Shown here: positions 59,618-64,000 of the stretch, in pieces
Numbering within the stretch: position 1 is the first letter of the stretch
How the letters are laid out: every line of letters begins with the position of its first letter
Assembly (NCBI GenBank): GCA_019454045.1
Contig: SKCR01036767.1
Span: forward strand, 280,333 to 344,332
Direction: 5' to 3'
Source: Zanthoxylum bungeanum
Lineage: Eukaryota > Streptophyta > Magnoliopsida > Sapindales > Rutaceae
DNA length: 64,000 nucleotides
Notes under the pieces: model-generated
Told to the model about the DNA's origin: nothing
What the model saw: only the letters and a program-made list of their open reading frames with translations
Database searches by the model: none
Program-made: the position numbers and the translations under genes

Positions 59618-60700
59618 TGAAAATTTGAGGTTTACTGAAGGTTCTGATCCTAGAGGGAATTATAAACCAACTATATCTAAGACAAGTCTAGGGTATAGTT
59701 TCCATGGTTAAGTCCAAGCACCCTTAAGTCTAAGCAATTTCCACAAACTGAATAAAAACAATAATTAAATAGCAGAAAGTAAACAAATCAACACAAAGAT
59801 TTTATTGACGAAGTGAACAACTCTTGATAGAGAAAAACTACTCCAGGTATATAGGCTACTAGCCAAATCCACTATAACACAGAAAACTTACAATGATGAT
59901 ATAAGACTTATGATGATATAAGACTTATGATGACAACTTCACCGACTCAAATACCTTTAGACTGTAATAACTTGAGGAACTCCCCGAGCTCACATCAAAT
60001 GACATTCGTCAGAATATCTGAAATCTCTGAGTGGATCAACCCTATGAACTCGCAACGACAGAACTCTGACTAACAATCTTCCACTTTAGAACTCTGAAGG
60101 CTTAGGAAATTGAGTTAGGGTTGTGTTTCTGTGTTAATGGTTACCAAAGAATAATCTTACCAAAACAGAAGACAAGAGAATCAATGAAGTCTTTTAGATT
60201 GATTGTCAAGAATGAAGAAACAAATTATATTGTGGCTCTCAGAATAGTGTTTCTCTCAATGGGTAAAGTGACTATGTGTTTGGTTAAATAAGTAAGATAA
60301 ATGTAGGGTTTCCATTGTCTCAAACAGGCTTCTAAACGCATCCAAAATAACACATAATCGCACAAGAATGCACGACGAACACCAAGTAATCCGTAAAATC
60401 GTTCGAATGCAATATCGAACACACCTTGAACGCGAAGCCTCTGGAAAGTTTCGTTCGAACGTGACTCGAACATTACTTGAACAGATGGTCTCTGGAAGCT
60501 TTTATTCGAAGGTCAATTTAAACGAACCTCGAACGCATAGCGTTCGAACTCAAATAAGAACGCACTGTGAATGCAAACCCTGACAGCTTCATCTGATGTT
60601 GTCCAAATACTTGTCCAATTACACCGAGATCTTCAAGACTCATTACAACCCAATTGAATTCGTTTTGTGACGGAAGTAGCCAACACACATGAAACTAACA
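59618..60700 (-). repeat. LTR of the copia element
   Basis: On the minus strand it begins TGTTAGTTTC and ends in TTTTCA just before the primer-like site at 59603-59616. About 1.08 kb. No second copy is in the window, so the borders rest on TG..CA and the primer site. Confidence 0.6.
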
Positions 60701-60810
60701 CACATTTCCCTGTTTTAATATTAAATAAAGTTAAGAGTTAGAATTTCTTTACGTATTTTGTGGAAATATGTTTCCTCATTTTTTTTCTTTCATCTTAAAT
60801 ATTGTATTTT

Positions 60811-61423
60811 AGGTTTAATTATTATTTTGAACTTTTGGTGGCATAAGTCATGTGACTCTTAGACTTCTAAGTGCCATGCACATTGCTAAAAAGATAATTA
60901 GCTTGTCTTTCACGTCTAGGCTAATTGTTAGAAGTCAATTTCACCTTTTTTTTTATTAAATGTTTTTAACACAATTTTAGGTTGTTATAGTTTTGTGGGA
61001 ACCGATGAGTTTAAAACAAGTAGCTGAAGGAGAAGCGAGTCTTTGAAAACAAAAAGTGTGTTAAAAACACTTAATTAAAAAAAAAAAAAAAGTGAAATTG
61101 ACTTCTAATAATCAGCCTAGACGTACCCAAGAAACATGATTTGATGGTTTATGGCTCAAGATCTGACATTCAAGTCCTGGGTTCAAATCAAATGAGTATG
61201 TTTCTTATAAGAGTCTGAGATAGTCGGAAATTTTACCTATTCCGTTTAAACCCGGATCGGATAATTTAACGTCATGATTTTTCACGTTTCCAAAAGAAAA
61301 AATTAGCCTACACGTGAAAGACGAGCTAATTATCTTTTTAGCAATGTGCATGGCACTTTGAAGTCCAAGAGTCACGTGACTTATGCTACCAAAAGTTCAA
61401 AATAAGGCTCTTAAAGCAAACCT
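60811..61423. mobile_element. Fold-back (long inverted repeat) element
   Basis: The left arm (60811-60960) and right arm (61297-61423) are inverted copies over about 110 bases. They share GAACTTTTGG, GCATAAGTCA, GTGCCATGCACATTGC and AAAAAGATAATTAGC. A further inverted copy of the inner part (GTGAAATTGACTTCTAATAA) is at 61093-61130. No coding frame. It is probably a MITE with long terminal inverted repeats, or two insertions facing each other. Confidence 0.75.
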
Positions 61424-62252
61424 GACATCTAAGATTTATAATTACCAGATTAAGTGTTTAATATATCATTTTAAAAGTTTAAATGGCCATTAAGATTTTC
61501 CTTATATGTACAGAGAATTTATATATATTGGCCTTATTCAAACCTAACCCCTTTGATAGTTGCATCTCTGCGGAAGAGCACTGGTTCGGTCGACCGAACT
61601 CACCTGAAACAGTACAATATGTAATGCCAATTGCTTCATAATCCAAATCTAATACACAATGGGAACGATTTCCATCCAATTTAACACTCTTTAGAATCCC
61701 ATAACATTGTAAACAATATTAAACAATTTAACTTCAAACTATCAAAATTATCAATCTCGCACGCAGGTAGTCAAGTGATTTTACAATGATAACATCTGAG
61801 GTAGTTTGAATTTTAGGGGTCCTAAACGATTTCTTAAAATATGACCCATTTATCGAAAAATAAAAAAATATAAAAAATTAAAATATAACCCTACTAAATT
61901 TAAAGTATAATGTTGAACCAAAAAGAGAATAATATGCTTTTTTGTTGCATACTTCATATTTTGGATCAATCATAAAAATACAAATTTGAGCCGAAAATAA
62001 ACAATAAAAAAAATTGATTTTAGATTAGGGGGCCTAATTTTACTGTAAATTTAGGGGTCCTATATAACTATTTGTCTCGACTGTTCACAAAGCCAGTACT
62101 GGATAGCATATGGAATTAACATTTAACCTAATGCACTTTAACTATTAAACAGCCATTACAAGCCCTGCACATGACTCAATATGCAAACCATCGCATCTCA
62201 TCTATACAAACACACATCAAATAATATTTATTTAAATCTAACAAATGGACTA
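61424..62252. other. AT-rich intergenic DNA
   Basis: No gene or clear repeat. The phrase TAGGGGTCCTA at about 61815 and 62050 is repeated and may belong to an eroded transposon. Confidence 0.5.
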
Positions 62253-63496
62253 TTATAACAGCCCAGTTTTTGTGGTACAATTATGAAATTTATTTGTGTA
62301 TTGCGTGATATATTTAAACATTCAAACTTTTATCATTAGCATAATATTACTTATATAAATTATTTTAGAAACACAAAGTGAAAATTTTTCAATTTCGTTA
62401 TGCATTTAAATTTTAACGCGATCCGAACAGCCTTCGATATTTTAACCGTAACTTTTTCATATGATGTCCGATTTCATTGGAATTTATATCATCGGAAAGC
62501 TTAGCCCAAGACCTATAATTTTTATGTTGAACAAATCCCCAAATTCACGCCAGAAACCTATTGAAAACGCAGCTCAAATTTCAAATGAATAGTGATTTCG
62601 TGGACTGGTTTGATTTTTGACATGTGGTATCACTTTAAACCATTCCTTTAACAACAAAAATCAGTCCCATGTATAAAAACCCTACACTATTCATCTCCTC
62701 TCTCTAGAATCTCAAAAAAATGAAATGGAGAAGCTCTCCTCACGTCATTTCTACTCTAACTTTTAGCTTCCATTTTTCTCATGCAATTAATGCTTCCTCA
62801 AGCTCCATTCCAAGTCAAGTAAGTTTCTATTTCTCTTTTCTACTCCTAATCTTGAGAATATGGCATGATTTGCTTATCCCTATTTTCGTTCTTCATAAAC
62901 CCTAGAGTTTAAATTTGTGCATTTGGAGTTATTGATTTGATAGTATGCATAATCATGAATTACAAGGTAATCTAAGCATGGAATAACTTTGTTTTGGTTG
63001 AATGTCCAAAATTCTTTCCCTAAATAGGGGTTGACCAAATCTTGTTGAGAGGGAGGGTTTAAATTTTTTTATATGTTTGATGAAGATTGACAAAGATTTG
63101 TGCTTAGGATAGGATTATGACATGAGTTGGGCTTGTTGTAAATCGAATACATCCTAAGTTGCATGATGCTTGCCATGGTCGAAAATTACATTGTATGTTA
63201 GGGGGCTGTTTTGTGGCTTTTGTTTTGATAATGGATGATGTTCATGTATTTGAGAATGATTTTTCAAGTGTTGTATTAATTTAAGTTGGAAATTACTAAG
63301 GTTGTAAATTCCTTATGTTGGCCGACACTTACATTATGTGTTGGGGATTTGATTGTTGATGATAATGTTATGGTTGGGTGTGTTGATTCTTTTTCATGAA
63401 TGAAGTGAGTGGGCTTATGATTTTGATAATGAATTGTTATGATTCATGCTTAGAATCATGGTAGGACAAGAGAATGTATTGATTTGAGTTGAAACT
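62253..63496 (+). mobile_element. LTR-like sequence, probably Ty3/gypsy
   Basis: It starts near TATAACAGCCCAG and contains TTAACCGTAACTTTTTCAT, CGGAAAGCTTAG and a GTATAAAAACCC promoter motif (62671), a combination I associate with plant gypsy LTRs. No primer site, internal region or second copy is seen, so its right edge is unknown. The ATG-opened frame at 62720-62905 lies just after the TATA motif but shows no family resemblance. Confidence 0.45.
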
Positions 63497-64000
63497 AGGG
63501 ATGTCAATTTCGCCCACAAACCCGCAAAAACCCACCAACAATGGGTAGGATTTGGTAAATATTTAAGCGGATTTGGTAATTTAAAACAAAACCCGCTGCG
63601 AGTTTGGTAATTACCCGCAAGTTTTTTTTTGTTTTATATATTTAGGGTAAAAAAATCCCTCATATAAAAGGACTTACTAACTTATAATTTTTGAATTGCT
63701 CTCTCTTAATATTTTTGAATTACTTTTGGTCATGGTTCAATAATTTTAATGATATGAATTTAACATAATGAAGGATATTCAACTAGTGATTTATGAATGT
63801 AATTGTGATAATATGAATTTGACATTATGCTATAAATATTTTAAACTTTTATTTATGTGTCATAAATTACAAACTGTCAAATATAAATTTTTTTATGTTA
63901 TGAAAAAGTATCAATGTTTAATTAAAAAGATTGTATTATTAATAGCATAAGAGACTTCAATATTTTAAAAACCCGCAAAAAATCCGCTGGGTACCAGTGA
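63497..64000. mobile_element. Start of a hAT-type MITE, runs off the window
   Basis: AGGGATGTCAATTTCGCCC followed by AACCCGCAAAAACCC-type words is a common left end of hAT-related MITEs in plants. Similar words (AACCCGCAAAAAATCCGC) return at 63970-63990. The right end is not in view. Confidence 0.5.

Larger units (their letters stand above)
55404..60700 (-). mobile_element. Truncated Ty1/copia element carrying a hAT transposon
   Basis: On the minus strand: an LTR (60700-59618) starting TGTTAGTTTC, a degenerate tRNA-iMet primer site (59616-59603, TTCATATCAGAAAC), then gag from an ATG at 59576. Gag is interrupted at 59526-56613 by the hAT transposon and continues to 55410. Everything after gag is absent; the sequence ends at the LTR of the neighbouring Tat-like element. 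The second LTR is missing. Confidence 0.78.

Overview
The window is plant nuclear DNA, most likely from a eudicot. Evidence: spliced genes with AT-rich GT..AG introns, plant-type LTR retrotransposons (Ty3/gypsy Tat/Ogre-like and Athila-like, Ty1/copia), a hAT DNA transposon, MITEs, and no bacterial-style gene packing. Two host genes are recognisable; nearly everything else is transposon DNA, often nested.

Left part (1-13269): a 12-exon gene on the + strand encodes a SUV2-like protein, the plant counterpart of ATRIP, the partner of the ATR checkpoint kinase. The spliced model is 643 aa. Its introns are swollen by three insertions. A 2.8-kb non-autonomous LTR retrotransposon lies in intron 6 (LTRs identical by eye, perfect GTATG target duplication, truncated gag on the - strand). 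A roughly 0.48-kb element with a 10-bp target duplication lies in intron 7, and a roughly 0.8-kb AT-rich MITE in intron 10.

Middle-left (14800-32141): two large defective Ty3/gypsy elements on the + strand. The first (14800-22758) is Athila-like by primer-binding site; its 5' LTR is split by a 2.6-kb insertion (15379-17998). The second (23130-32141) is Tat/Ogre-like with nearly identical 1.9-kb LTRs and a perfect GCATG duplication. It keeps gag but has lost all of pol except the end of integrase, and it carries a long minisatellite. The two elements share about 600 bp of 3' non-coding sequence.

Centre (34913-37998, - strand): a complete 6-exon gene for a 557-aa 4-coumarate:CoA-ligase-like acyl-activating enzyme, ending in CKL, a peroxisomal PTS1-type tripeptide, with a TATA box about 75 bases upstream of the start.

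Right part (38.1-64.0 kb): a tandem duplication (38878-45365) in which copy 1 is split by a second member of the 2.6-kb solo-LTR family and copy 2 by a GC-rich MITE-like insert with a palindromic minisatellite. Then follow a decayed Ty3/gypsy gag (46.5-49.3 kb), a - strand Tat-like element (49269-55403) whose gag is split by an Athila-like solo LTR (50971-53103), and a - strand copia gag split by a complete hAT transposon (56613-59526, 8-bp duplication). The hAT transposase frame is continuous apart from four stop codons. A fold-back element, an LTR-like stretch and the start of another MITE close the window.

The two genes show no functional link to each other. The main interest is the record of nested insertion, internal deletion and shared non-coding modules, and the uncertain exon 3/4 junction of the SUV2-like gene. 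I saw no tRNA or rRNA gene, CRISPR array or clearly novel protein system.
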